The notes under the pieces: generated by a model
Databases searched by the model: none
Told to the model about the DNA's origin: nothing
The model's input: only the letters and a program-made list of their open reading frames with translations
NCBI RefSeq assembly: GCF_026151205.1
Contig: NC_087082.1
Coordinates: forward strand, 942,501-1,006,500
Origin: Bolinopsis microptera
Taxonomy: Eukaryota > Ctenophora > Tentaculata > Lobata > Bolinopsidae
Direction: 5' to 3'
Length of the DNA: 64,000 nt
Part shown: in pieces, positions 44,823-58,300 of the stretch
Layout of the letters: every line of letters starts with the position of its first letter
How positions within the stretch are numbered: the first letter of the stretch is position 1
Translations under genes and position numbers: made by a program

Positions 44823-45934
44823 TATTATGTAATTAATTTGTTGAATTTTTGTTGGGTTTGTTGGTGACAACCAGAATAGGTGGCAATCGATGCGCCAAAA
44901 GTTTAAAAAATAACATCATACTTTATCATCACTTGGGCTAAGGATAACACCATTTCAGTAATTGAAAATTGAAAACCGTCCGACAAAGTGAAAAAACTTG
45001 AGTCAAGTCGAGTATAATTCAGCAAACAAAACTTCCTAATACAGTTTATATATAAATAATAATTATTATACTGACAAATATGTTAATAATCTTACAAATT
45101 TCACCAGAAATTCAACAAGTAACAACCCAATAACAACAATTCAATGGCTAACTCACCAAGACCAATCTGAACTATGTCATTAAACCAAATTATATCTTGC
45201 AAAAATATACAAATAATAGACATTTTACATGATCACAGTGAAATAAAACCATGGCTTTAAGAAAATGTAACCAATGAAATGATTCAGTTCAACTGAAAAA
45301 CTTGAATGCAAGAACAAACTTATAAAGGAACTTCGGATGCTTTAATTCTCGATTGTCATGAGGTAACACCCTTGTAAACGTGCAACATAGAAATATTTAC
45401 AATTTAAAACCAATTCAAGGCATATGTTATGCTGAAATAATGTCCCTCATTGAAAAATGTAAATTCATCACCATATGGTTAAAACTCACTTGTAATTCAA
45501 AACAGAGGTATTATATTGTACCTACTACAAATTACTTCGTTAACATCTGTCCAAAGTAAATTCACCATCTTGATTTCATACATCATTTAAGACCAACACA
45601 ATATGTCTTGTAGATCGCAGTATTTTTTAATATACTGACGAAAACAGACTAAAATACTCTGCAAAACTAAAGCAATGTCAGCAGCAGAATCTTTAGTTTT
45701 CAGCCATTGTCTAAATTTTTAGTTTTCCTTTTAGGGTAGGTATTAGATCTTACATCCAATAAATGTGGACATATAAATTATACACTTAACTAGTTTTCTT
45801 AGAAGTGAAAATACACTGTAGGCCGGCCATATGACGATTATTTGTAGATTCAAAACAGCTTCTTTTTATCAAACTGGAGCAGTTTTGAACACTTAAATAG
45901 AGGTTTACAGAACAGCAATTATTTATTAAAGCTA
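44823..45934. other. Spacer, no gene seen
   Basis: AT-rich region between the I29 gene start and the end of the 86-aa gene. No long frame or repeat recognised. Confidence 0.5.
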
Positions 45935-46308
45935 TCACTGATTACTTCTGCACAGTTCTTTGGGTAATGGGGGATACATCCATTTGGTCTTTTCTAACTC
46001 GTCTACTAGACCTCTCATATAATCTAATCGTCTTTTGTGAGCTTCCGTGGAAGATATGGTTTTCTGAAAGGAATATTTTTTAATATTTTATCTGTGACCA
46101 TCATTAAATCTAAGCTCTAAGTTAGGTACAGTATTACTAAAAGGGTAAAACAAGGAATTTTGTTCATTGATCTGACCTGTTCTTTTACAGCTGTGTTAGC
46201 AGCAACTGAGGAGGCTGATGAGCTGGAACTTGGTCCCTCAGAATTAGCAGGTTGTTCTTTAGGTGAAGAATTGAAGGAAAGCCGGCACCTGACTCGGTTT
46301 AGAGACAT
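45935..46308 (-). CDS. Two-exon 86-aa protein, family not recognised
   Basis: Exons complement(46177..46308) and complement(45935..46063), donor ACAG|GTCAGA and acceptor TTTCAG|AAA, phase 0. The N-terminal half is Ser-rich (GPSSSSSASSVAANTAVKEQ) and probably disordered. The C-terminal half is a charged helix followed by an aromatic/proline motif (RRLDYMRGLVDELEKTKWMY then PPLPKELC). No signal peptide, TM or Cys pattern. The sharp splice sites and the change from low-complexity to structured sequence at the exon boundary favour a real gene. It looks like a small adaptor or complex subunit, but I cannot name it. Confidence 0.6.
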
Positions 46309-46572
46309 GACTACAAGGTTTTATTATTGTTAGCAACATCGGTTTTAGCACGTTAACTGTGCAGTAAATAAAATTATTGAATTTGTTAGAGATTGCTTTC
46401 ATTCTATACTGATAAATCCAGAGTTATTCCTCCTCATATCGGTGGGCTGCACATTTTTGGCCATTACAGTTCACCTTTGGGGTTTCATTAACCTAATAAT
46501 AATTTATATCACAGGGGTAGTTTCGATATTATGTTCATGATAAGGTATGGGGCTGCTGCAAGTTATATTTTG

Positions 46573-47100
46573 CTAAGATATTACAGCTTTTGCAAGCTTA
46601 AGTAATCTAGGCAAGGTCAATTTTAAAGTTTTTGAATTTTGTTGAACACTGTTTAAGGCTAAGTTCCAGTCATTTGGTTCTCCTTCCTTTTGAGTGTGAG
46701 CGATGGTTATTTTTATAGATGATTTGAGGTGATTGGGCTTACAGGTGAATATAGTTAGCATAAGATTTTGTCGTACTGTGTTCCATATTGTCCCTGCTCT
46801 GTATATGTAGATGTCTGGTGGTTTAGGTGTGAGAATAAATATCTCTTTGCCAATTCTGCCAGATGTTTCAAAGAGGTAGTATAGTGATATAATAGGGGTT
46901 CTATATTTCAAGACCTTGAAGATGTCATTAATACAATGGTAGAAGTACAGATTATGCACATTCATGATTTCATGAGTGTTGAAGAGGGGTTTAGTATGCT
47001 CCTTTCTGTAGAGTTCGTTGCCCAGGATTTGCTCCCCGTAGGATCTGCATCGAGCACTAGTTTTAAATTGACTGTAGAGTGATTTAGCACGCTCGCACAC
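46573..47100 (-). pseudogene. C-terminal fragment of a non-LTR retrotransposon reverse transcriptase
   Basis: 175-aa frame with the spacing typical of the end of CR1/jockey-type ORF2: YGEQILGNELYRKEHTKPLF, NLYFYHCINDIFKVLKYRTP and AGTIWNTVRQNLML (the KIWNSL-type motif near the C-terminus). The catalytic domain is absent, so this is a 5'-truncated insertion. Immediately upstream of the small two-exon gene. Confidence 0.65.
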
Positions 47101-47465
47101 ATTTGTTGTGCTTTGAGCTCAAAGTAACGTCTTTTGCTCCATTTTCATCACTATACCAACTCCGATAGCCACAAAGTTTTTCGGACTGTGTTGAAAGTCC
47201 TATCCGGACAGTGTTAAAATTTTTATCCGATTAGAAGCTTTTTACAAATTTTCAAAATAATCTCATTCCATGCCAGGAACCGAAGATATGACAAAATAAT
47301 ACAATAAAAATCAACGAATTTTGTCAAATAACGCGACTTTTAAACTTGGCGCAGTTTATTATATCTCCACCAAAAGCACACTCCCCAAATTGCACGCATT
47401 GCTGTAACTTCTCTCAAACTTCATGAATCGAGATAAATTAGTTTGAAATGTATATAGCTATTTTT

Positions 47466-48000
47466 GCTCCAAAACACAAAAGCCGCGCAGCATCAAATAT
47501 GGCACCTAGGCGAAACTCACTGATTTTTACAAAAAGGTATGACAAATTTGTTATTGTTAAAATTCTCACAGTCTCTATAAAAGAGTGGTACAAAAATTTT
47601 AAAAATCCGAGCAAGTTTATTTTAATCGTGCACCCCCTATCATTAGTGCTTTTTTGAAAATGAACGTACAACGTCAAACGTAGGCAGTAGAGTTATTATT
47701 TATTTGGTAGGTTTATAACCTACCAAGACGCGCGTCTAGTATTTCATATTTGGAACACATTTTTTAGGTAAACACTAAAATAGGCCCATTTTGTTTCACT
47801 TCGTGACCCTTATCGCCATTTCATTTAGTGAAATGAAATCGCCCCAGTATCGGGGCGAAAGCTCCACGATACAGCCGCGTCCTCGTGTGCGGCGGGTCTA
47901 CAACTTGTAGCGCGATGCGTTACTGGGCCGCGCACTCCATTATGCTTCTCGAAACCACCTCGCTAGATCGGCGAGATGCGCTACTGAGCCTCGCCGAGCT
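47466..48000 (+). repeat. Dispersed repeat copy 2 plus CpG-rich block
   Basis: 47466-47645 matches 20860-21034. From 47690 a CpG-rich stretch follows (GTAGGTTTATAACCTACCAA, GACGCGCGTCTAGT, GTGCGGCGGGTCTACAACTT, GGGCCGCGCACTCC) that corresponds to pieces of 19943-20530. In locus 1 the CpG block precedes the shared segment; here it follows, so one copy is rearranged or the element is circularly permuted. Confidence 0.7.
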
Positions 48001-48299
48001 GCGAAGAATTGACATCGTCAATTAAGCTAAGTCTACAACGTGAGGCAAGGCCAATATCATCACAGTTTATTCATATTAGTTGGGTTCATTTAAGGTTAGG
48101 GTTGACACAATTGTTTCAACCCTTTTTCGCGTGCAAAGCGCGCTGCGACCACAAAAGGCCGGCTGGAGTGCACGAGATCAGAGAGGTATACAACGTGTAG
48201 CGACGTTTACATGGCACGCCAATCCCAATGCGCGGCGCTCTTTTCAAACTTCTCGCGAGCAATACTATTAGACTAGCAACCTAGGTAAGGTTACCGCGT

Positions 48300-49393
48300 A
48301 CCAAATAAAATCAATTTTGCGAATTGTAACTTTAATATCAAAACCATGACATTTTGTGAAAATTTTCAATTTCGTACATCATACACTAAAAATCAAAATA
48401 AATTCCAATTTTATTCGAACGAAGTACTACTGGCAGAAGAATGAGAATTTAGAAAATATGATTATGATCCTTTCGTTACGAAATCTACAAACATGTAAGT
48501 TCATTATAATTGAACAAATAGAGATTAAAGAGAGCATTTTACATTCGTAAAGCTAAAGGTTAGGATTGCAAAGCACAATGCAAACTGGGTACAATAATCA
48601 ATAATGTAGAATATATAGAAAGTGTTTCATAACTATTAAATACAAGCTCAGGAGAAAATTTGTCAAATATCCCACAGCGCACAGACTAAACTGGACTGGT
48701 AAACTAATAAATGATGTACTTCAAATGTTAGTTTCATTATAAGGATTTTTCCCTAAATTAATAAAATATGCAAATCGTAAATGCAAGATGGCGATTAAAA
48801 GCTTTGAAACCACAAATGGTCGGTGGTCCCTTTGTGACTGTAATTGTTTTCTTATTCCGTATTCTATTTAACATAAGGGGAGAGTTGGGTTTAGAAAAAG
48901 CATACTGAATTGCGCCAGGAGGGATATTAAATTGTTCATACTTCATGAGAAAAAGAAGGCCAACATTTGAAAGGTTGATCGCAAAACTTAAGCGGGTTTA
49001 TTTCTAAGCGAATTTGTAAAATTTACAATTCCAACCTGTGATACACAGAGACTTCCTAAAAGTAATAAATGCGATCCAAATTAAAGAGTAAAGATCAAAT
49101 TAAGGAAAGTTTGAAAAACAGCTACCCTGCTAGTATTTTAACTTTAAGCAACCCAAACCTTTTCTCTTTCTTTAACTTTCCAACTCAACTCAAACATTTC
49201 AAATTTCATACCTTAACGATCTAAATTCACTTCCTCTCATACGCACAAGTTTCAGCTATACTATAAAGAAGGCCTGAATAAACCGACACTCCACTGTCTT
49301 ATCAATTCTCGGTTAGTGGAAATCTCCGAGAGAGAGAAGCGAGTCAGAGATTACAAGCTAACTATAAATAATCTAAATGACTAATGTCCGGTA
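48300..49393. other. 3' flank of CAND1
   Basis: AT-rich, no gene. The last exon ends at 49394. Confidence 0.5.
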
Positions 49394-52300
49394 TCAGTGG
49401 TCCATGGAGAATACCATATCATCATACGATGCTTGGTTAGCCTGTAGCTCCTGAAACAAATGATGTGTTAGTGTATCTGTTAACTGTTAATTCTGAACAT
49501 CACTGTTTAGTGTATTGAGATCTTAGATCATCTTACTATTATCAGGATGAATCGACCTAAAGCCTACAAATGCCGACATTTCAGTAGCCCACAAAAGGGC
49601 GAAAAGTAGCCGGTTTAAGTTAAGCCGATTCAAGATACATATTGTGGTACAATCGGTTTTGTTATAGTTCATACCTGTTCCAAAAGTAAGTCGGTTTCTT
49701 TATTCGCTCTTAACTTCTTCATAAAATCAATAAATACTGGATGCTTTTCTGTAAAAAGGTTTAAATTAAGTTAGAAGAAAAGCAATATCATAACTACAAC
49801 TATAATAGCAATTGTTTTAAAGGACTTGGCCCATAATAATTGCTCCCTTTTTAGTCGTTGACCTTGTGCAGAACCAAGAAAATTTTAAAATATTTTCAAT
49901 TTCCATTAAAAACTAACCGATATCGGAGATCTTGCTGAGCGCCACAACTGCTCTCATAGCACTTCTCTTAAGCTCCTGTACCTTCTCAACCTCCTGACCA
50001 ATGGGACAAATGTCCTTCAGTTTGGACTGGAATGTGTCACGCAGAGGTTCTAGAATACTCTCCAGCTCTAGAAGTTAAGTTTCTATGAATATTTCAAATA
50101 TTTAGCTCTGAGTGACAAATTAGCTCGGCACAATATTAAAATGTTATTACTCTATTAGATGAGGCAAGTTCGACCGTCATTTTTGAAGATTTATCGTTAA
50201 CAATCAGAATACACACTCTGAAAGTGTGGTAGAAGAACGTGATAGTAGATTATTATATTAGCAGAACATAATGATGCTGGGTAAATTGTAATGCTGATTG
50301 CTGGGCCGTGTAAGCCATGACACACTAATAATGTACTGATACAAAGTAAACTTACTTAGCATTATAGCATTTGGATTTATATGGACGAGTCTCAGGACCA
50401 TCAAATAGGTCAACATCTTGATATCAGGCACATCCTTTAGTCCTATCTCGATGTGATCCAAGAACTGGAAGATGTTAACTCGATCCATACAGCTCTGGAG
50501 GACGGTATACATGCACTCAAATGCTGCTTTGCGGTTGTCCAGCGCGTCATCCACTGGGTACTTGAACGGTCCCATCTCCACCTCTCTCTTCAGTTTTATT
50601 GTTGTTTCTTTGTAAAGATCAGGTAGGATATCTTCCATGTGGTCCCTGCACGGATTTCATCAAATTTTCGACTTAGTTTATATAGTTAAGGTAATTTATC
50701 TAATCCAAAAATTAAACATCAGCAACAAATATCTATTTGATTATTCGTAACGGGTTGAATCGACAAGAGTTAATCATGACCACAGACTAGCTATACACCA
50801 CATCTCCGCAAGCAATCATGGATCACCTGATAAGTGCAGGTTTGTTATGAGCAGTAGAGTTCAGTGTAACAAGCGCCATCCGTCGCACGTGCAAATCCTC
50901 ATCTTTCAGCAAATTGAGGAACTGCCCAATGTACTGCCTTAACATGACGTCAATAGCTTGAGGTTCCTCCTTCACCGTGTATTTGATTGCCATGACGACG
51001 GTGCTGCGCGCGTGAGGGCTGGAGGAGGTAGTGTAGTTTAGTAGCTTGGGTAGGAGACTCTCGTGGTCAATGAGCATCAGTTTACCCAGGCACGCTGCTA
51101 CGATCTTTCTGGAACCTTCCTCCGAGGACTCCATGTACCGGATAAGGAGGTTCCACATGTCGGGCACGTAGTTCTGTGGGAGCTGGCATTTAGATCCGAG
51201 GAAACTTATTTTAGAAGAGGTACAGTAAGACTGTGTATATTGCAGTTTAATAAAAGCTTGATTGAAACTCCTATATCCGAGATCGGCAGGATAAATGGTT
51301 TGCACTCCAACTATTGTGCCACGTAAATCATCTAATAATAGCGCCAAAGAGCTGATGTTTCATATAATAATGTCGTGTTAAGAGTCACCTTGAGAAGCTG
51401 AATACTCTCCTCCTTCTCCGACATGGAGGTGATGATCTCTTTAAGGGAGTGGAGGAGGAGGTACTGACGTTTTGAGTTGCTCTGTATCTCGGAGAGGATG
51501 ATGGGCAGGTAGAGGTTCAGGTTACCTACGCTCACATTACCTGGAAACAAGGTCAGCAGTGTTATGATCACTATCCTGGTGTACAGCTCACAACGACATG
51601 CTCTTCCACATCATAAAGAACATTCGAACAATTACATATTTGAATCAGGTTATAACTTCTTACAAACCTAAAGCATATGAAGCTGCAGATTTGACTTCCT
51701 CTGTGGGACTGTTGAAGGATGACATGATAACATTCTGCAGATTCTTGTGCTCGCTCAGATCTCTGAAACAAAACATGCCCTCCATTTATAATTACCCCTG
51801 GTTACCCCTCCATTTATAATTTATAACAAGTGAAAGGCTTAGTTGACAGTAGTAGTACCGTTATGGCAACGGTACACAAGTTATTTTCTGAAGTAATCTC
51901 ATTCACGTGCATCCAGGATCAATACGGTGAAAAGTGGTCTACATTCTCAATTAGAAAAATACTTGCAAATGTTTTTACACACCCCTTCAAAGTAATACCT
52001 GTGTTTACCAATGCCTCCCAGAGTGAGCAGAGCGAACAACCTAACACTACAAGACATGTCGTTACTCTTTAGGTTGTCTAACAACTTGGTTATCACCGAC
52101 TGGTACTCTGGAAAACGCAAATAAAGTAAGCACCATCTTATACAACACCTTCATATCAATATGAGTTGATTTATAAAACAGGGTACAGATAGCTGAAATA
52201 GGGCGTACCACAAGGCAGTAAACTAGGCCACCACTCACCGTCCTGGGAAGCACAGTTAAGTGCGAGAGCTGAGATGCAGGAGGAGGTGCTGTAGAATGCT

Positions 52301-55300
52301 TGTTTGTGGACAGAGAGAGGTGAGTTGGCTGGTTGGGTGGCCGGTGAAGGGTTGTATACTGGGTTAGTTAGGTGCTGGACTAGCTCAACAAACGTTAACC
52401 CTGTAGGGAATAATTAGCAGGGGTAATCAGGGGTAACCAGGGGTAATCAGGGGTAACCAGGGGTAATCAGGGGTAACAAGGGGTAACCAGGGGTAACCAG
52501 GGGTAATCAGGGGTAACCAGGGGTAACCAGGGGTGATCAGGGGTAACCAGGGGTAAACAGGTGTTATCAGGAGTAACCAGGGTAACCAGGGGTTACCAGG
52601 GGTAATCAGGGGTAACCAGGGGTTATCAGGAGTAACCAGGGGTAACCAGGGGTAACCAGGGTTTATCAGGAGTAACCAGGGGTAACCAGGGGTTATCAGG
52701 GGTAACCAGGGGTAACCAGGGGTAACCAGGGGTTATCAGATAACAGAATCAGTTATAGAATTGGTTTAAAATGGTATGTTATGAAGAGCAAGGACAGACA
52801 AGTCAATGTTTTCCAGAATCAAAAGAAAATCCTAAAAAATCAATAAATTGTTGAACTTACTAGTGTTTCCTGATCGTACGAGACTGCAGAAGAATGTAGT
52901 CATACTTATAAGAGCATTTCCTTGTAATAGTGGTGATCTTATCAGAGTAAGAGCGGCAGGCAGCACTCCGTCGGGGATCTGAAATAAAGAGGGTTCTTAG
53001 TTTTACATATTATAACTGATAACACTACCATTAACACTACCATTAACACTACCATTAACTCTACATGTTTAATAGAAATGTTTTCATATCTTTTCCATTT
53101 TGGAATTGTTTGTTGATTTGAGCAAGTAAATGAAACATATTCATTTCAGTCTAGACCTGTAATAGGTTGCCACACAATTACTTATAGCTCTACAATTGAG
53201 TGTAAACTAGCAGGAACCCGTCTAACCCTAAAGTGGTGTCAAGACTCGAGAGACTAAAATAATTATTACCTATTTAATTCGCGTTTTTGACACCACTTGG
53301 CGGTCCAAATTTTGGCACTAAAATTCTTATTTCTTGACCAATTTTTTATTTTTTCATGCTGATTTGAAGGCCATTAAAGCATTTGACCCAGTCAAAAAAG
53401 TTTCAGTTGTATATCTTCATACTCAATTGTTAGTTAGCAGGATTGTAGCTGAGAGATATATATAAGACTAACGTGGTAAGTCGTACTCTGTATTATAGAT
53501 CTAGATTGTATAATGTAGAGTACGCTATATAAATATCTACCACGTACCACACTTGATATTATCACAAACGACTAGTAACCGAGTACCGGTCTAGAGATTT
53601 GGCTGCTGACCCAGAATCAGTCGGATATCAATCTATTTTCCTGTTAGCTAGACCAGAACTGAGTGGCAAACAGAAAAATTATACTATACTGAAAGGTTCT
53701 GGAATCTCTAACCGCTGGTTGCTAGATGTCAGAAAATTGTTTTATCTGCCATTGAACCCTGTGATCCTATGATGAGGACCCGGCAATAGCCGTTGGATCA
53801 CAAGCAGAAACTATTTGTCAAACTAGAATACGCTACCTGGACTCTAGTTCGACACGTACAGAATTTCGACAGGGGTGATATCTGGCGAACTCAAGTTGTC
53901 GAACTATAGTGCGTGTCGAACTCGAGTACGTGAATCGCATTCAATGATTTATATTTCATTAATTCGTTTTTATTTGTGTCCCAAGTTCTTTTCCTCTGTT
54001 TGAAGGATTTTTTAACGAATATGAACAAATTTAAAAATGAAGTTAATAAACATTTTAAGACCTTAGCTAGACTCTTGCGCTCTGCAGTACGAGGTATTAA
54101 TTCTTTTTAAACGATAGTTTCTGTTCTATATTAGACGGCCTTCTTCTGTTGCTACATTTGTGGTACCAATGACTAATTGGAACCTCATGGGAACTCAATA
54201 AAGCACCCTACATTCTACAACGTTATACGGTAATTCTGATACGAAAACTAAACGGCGCAGGCAACTCGGTACTTCCGCTGTTTGATGTAAATCGTTTAAT
54301 TTTGTTTTTCTCAATGGGTATTTTTTTGTGAAACTTGATTTCGAGATAGCAGTCAGACCAACAAACTAGGACCAGGGGGGGCAAATACCCCCCCCCCCCC
54401 CCCCCCCTTAATATAACTTGCATTGCTCTTGATAACAAACTAGGACCAGGGGGGGCAAATACCCCCCCCCCCCCTTAATATAACTTGCATTGCTCTTGAT
54501 AACAAACTAGGACCAGGGGGGGGGGGGGGGCAATACCCATGCCCCCCTCCCCCCCCCCCCTTAATATAACTTGCATTGCTCTTGATAACAAACTTCTAAA
54601 TTAGGGACTAGGGAAGTTGAGCGATCTCGTACAGATATGGCTACTGCGGCTGATACAGTAATCATCAACCCAAATTTGAGACTTGATAATGATCCTGTAA
54701 ACGATGACTATTCCGAAATGTTAAAACCGGCAAACAATGTTAAATCAAGTTTGAAAAATGAAAAGAAGGACGAAACTGAAGGTAAGAGTGAGACCAAAGA
54801 ACGAATACCAATTTCTAGAAAAGTCTTCGGTATTTTCCTGATTTTCATGTGCTCAATTCAGAGTACAGCCCAAGGAGCAATAATCAAGTACATCGACGTG
54901 ATTCCAACGGGTGAGGCAGTAATGATAGTGAGCGGTCACGCGATATGTTTCCTAGCAGTTGCAGCTGCGTACTACAACATATCCCTTATACAGTTCCCCT
55001 ACAAAAAGTTCATTCTCATGAGATGTGTGATAGGGGGATCGTCCTACGTGGCGAAGATATGGAGCTTCCACAACCTACCCTTCGGGGATGCCACCGCATT
55101 GATCTTCACCATACCATTCTTCGCGGGAATCATAGCTCGATTTTATCTGAAGGAGAAATACACTTTGGTACACGTTCTGGCGACACTTTGTGGATTGGCT
55201 GGGATAGTTCTGGTTGCTAGACCTAGTTTCGTGTTTCCTAGTTCTGGTTCCTACACAGAGGAATGGTACGTGGTGGTACCTCTCATTACTGCTGCTCTGA

Positions 55301-58300
55301 TGGGGTGGGCTTATGTCTGTGTGCGGAAAGCTGGGAACGCTGTCAGCACTGTGGTTGTCTCTTTCTACTTGGTGGTCTGTCAGTTTCTGGCGGGATTAGC
55401 TTTTCAAACCGCAAGTGGAACACGATATGTGAGTCCCTCCTGCTACGACCACAGAGCACTTCTTCTCTTCTGTTCAGTTTTAGCAGCTTCACAGTATGCG
55501 TGTTTGAATAAGGGTTTGGCGATAGAGAAGTCAGGAACGGGCAGTCTGGTAAGAAACTGTGACACAGTTCTCGCTTACCTAGTCCAGATATTCATATTTA
55601 GAGCTGAGTTGGATGTTCTATCCCTAGTTGGAGCTGGATTGATTGTGACGGGAACTATTTCTATAACTCTTGGGACGGCATTTGATATAACATGTGGCGT
55701 GGAGTTCTAGAATATGATACGTCGCTCCAGAAAGTTCAGCCATAGTACTTGGTGACTTCTAACCGTTATCCTAGTTCTCATATTAATCATTCTCCCCCAC
55801 ATAATGACTTTGTGCTAACCCTTGCTTCGCTTGATCACAACCCAAACCCTAACTTCCCTAACACGACCATAGGGTCATACAAATTTCAAGCATAACTTAG
55901 AAACTTTTAGTGCAGGGTGACGGGCACCACATATTTTAGATATAATTAACCGCATGGTTGTTAGATTTTCATATTTTATAAGTATTTAGATAATATTGAT
56001 TTGAGCTTTAGGGTGGTACAGAAAGGAAAATGCGCACGTTATATTCCCAAAATAATCAGCAATACAGCTAAAAAACCACAACATATTATTATTACTAATC
56101 TTTCAGATATTGAAATATAATTAAACAAATTGTGGGACTGTCATGATTTCGTAACCATCCATTCCTTTTAATTTAAAGTTAAATTCTTAGAAAAATAAGA
56201 TGTAAAATCCAGAGTTGAAAAAAACGTGAGATAATTTTTTAAATACGCCGTATTTTGCGTATTTTTGCTTAGAAATAAAATACGTCAAAAATACGTTAAA
56301 ATACGTTTTTCTTTCAAAGACTAAAGTTATGTCATTCGTTTGCATTTTTTTCAGACACATTTCTATTTAACTTCAACGCTTTAATGCTTTGGTATAGCAC
56401 GTGCCCAGTACTCTGAAGTCATATGCGAGGTGAAAAACGACAGAGCTTCGCGAGTTTTGATAAAATCGTAAATTTATATAAAGCAATAGTACTTATTACT
56501 TTATTGGAGCTATCAATGTTACAATAACACTTATTACGTATTTTATTCAACGAAAATAAAATACGCCGTATTTAACGTATTTTTGATATTTTATAAAATT
56601 CGTAAAATACGTATTTTTCAACTCTGGTAAAATCGCATTTTTTCGTTCCGAATTGAATTGTTCCACGTCACGAGACTTGACGTCACATCGTAAAATTTAA
56701 AATGAACGTAATGAAGAGTAATGCGCAGTCATAAAGCGATCATGAACATGATAAAGGGTCATGCAGAGAGAGTATGATTCACATGTGTTGCCCACATGCT
56801 CCACGGTACACCACGTATCTGTGTATCCCGTCCAAGCAGCTAGCTCGCCTCATCTCACACCCGTTACTATACGTCTCCAAGCAGCTAGCTCGCCTCATCT
56901 CACACCCGTTACTATACGTCTCCAAGCAGCTAGCTCGCCTCATCTCACACCCGTTACTATACGTCTCGTCTAGCTGTGTACACACAGGATCGTACACAGC
57001 AAGACAGTAGATATCATGAATATCACACTGCCTTTTAAGGGGCCCGGGGACATCTTTAGTAGACCTGGATGTCCTGGCGGGGACATCTTCTTTAGAGATC
57101 AGAGGTCTTGTGAGAGAGGGAGATAGGAGGACGAGGAGTAGGGCCGTGAAACGAATCATGGTTTAAACAGATCACAACGGGGTAAGTTTCTTAATATCGG
57201 TACTCCTTAAATATAACATCTAGTGGCTGATACCGGTAATTAGATTTGACAAGTAATCAAGATAACCGGTATATAGTAGAGTTTAAACCGAATATATGAC
57301 AAAAGTAAAAGCACGATTTTGGTTTTGAATTTTGGGTGAACCAGGAAATTTGCTGGGTTTTCCCATCATACTGATAACTGTTTGGAATGTTCACGTCTAG
57401 TTCATGTATTTAGTAAGACGATGGATAATAAATAGGTAATTTTATCCATTCACGAAAGAAGTCAATAAAACTCAGTTAATACTTAAAGTTAATAAATAGT
57501 TCATTTTTACAACACTGTTATCAAATTAAGATTTATATCACACTCAATATCATAACTTAATATATTATAATCATTTAATTAATAATTACTAACTTTGTTT
57601 ACTTTCTCTAGTTAGAAATATTAAGAACAGAATGAATATCTTAACTTAAGTTGTAACAAAATAATATGATACCCTTCATATCAATACGAATTTTAGCGTT
57701 TCGCAGCAACCATAATATAATTAGCATTAATCATTGCTTCAAAGGATGTGAAACTCGAATTTAAAGCGATAGCCGATAATAATTAGAAATACAAAAATCT
57801 CCCAGATAACGACTATTAATAAATCATTTGGTAAAATTTCTAAATTCTGGTCCCGATCGCAAATTATTTCCGTTCACGTTGTCATTAAGCTGACGACCGT
57901 TTAATAATCAGTGAAAATCACCGTGTCGCCTTCTTACAAGAAGGCTCTACCTTCTATCGCTTCAAACTAAATCGCACTGAAGTAAACATGAAAGTGGAGG
58001 GCTCAAACGATTATTTCTTCACACCTTTAATTTTATCTCACAATATTTCATCCCGACTCTAATCCTATGAATAACTCTCAATTGCCCAAACATAAATCCT
58101 TAGTCTTGCTAACCCTAGGAAATAAGTTCAAACTTTAAACATCGTGAGATAAATAATAAGGGGTAAAAAGTCTGTTTCCTAACATTTTAGAATATAAAAC
58201 ATTCTCACAAAACTCAAACGTCAGTTACCAGCAAATAAATAATGACGTCACGCTACCTAACGTGGCATCATCATTGCAGTCCAACTAAGCACATACAAAC

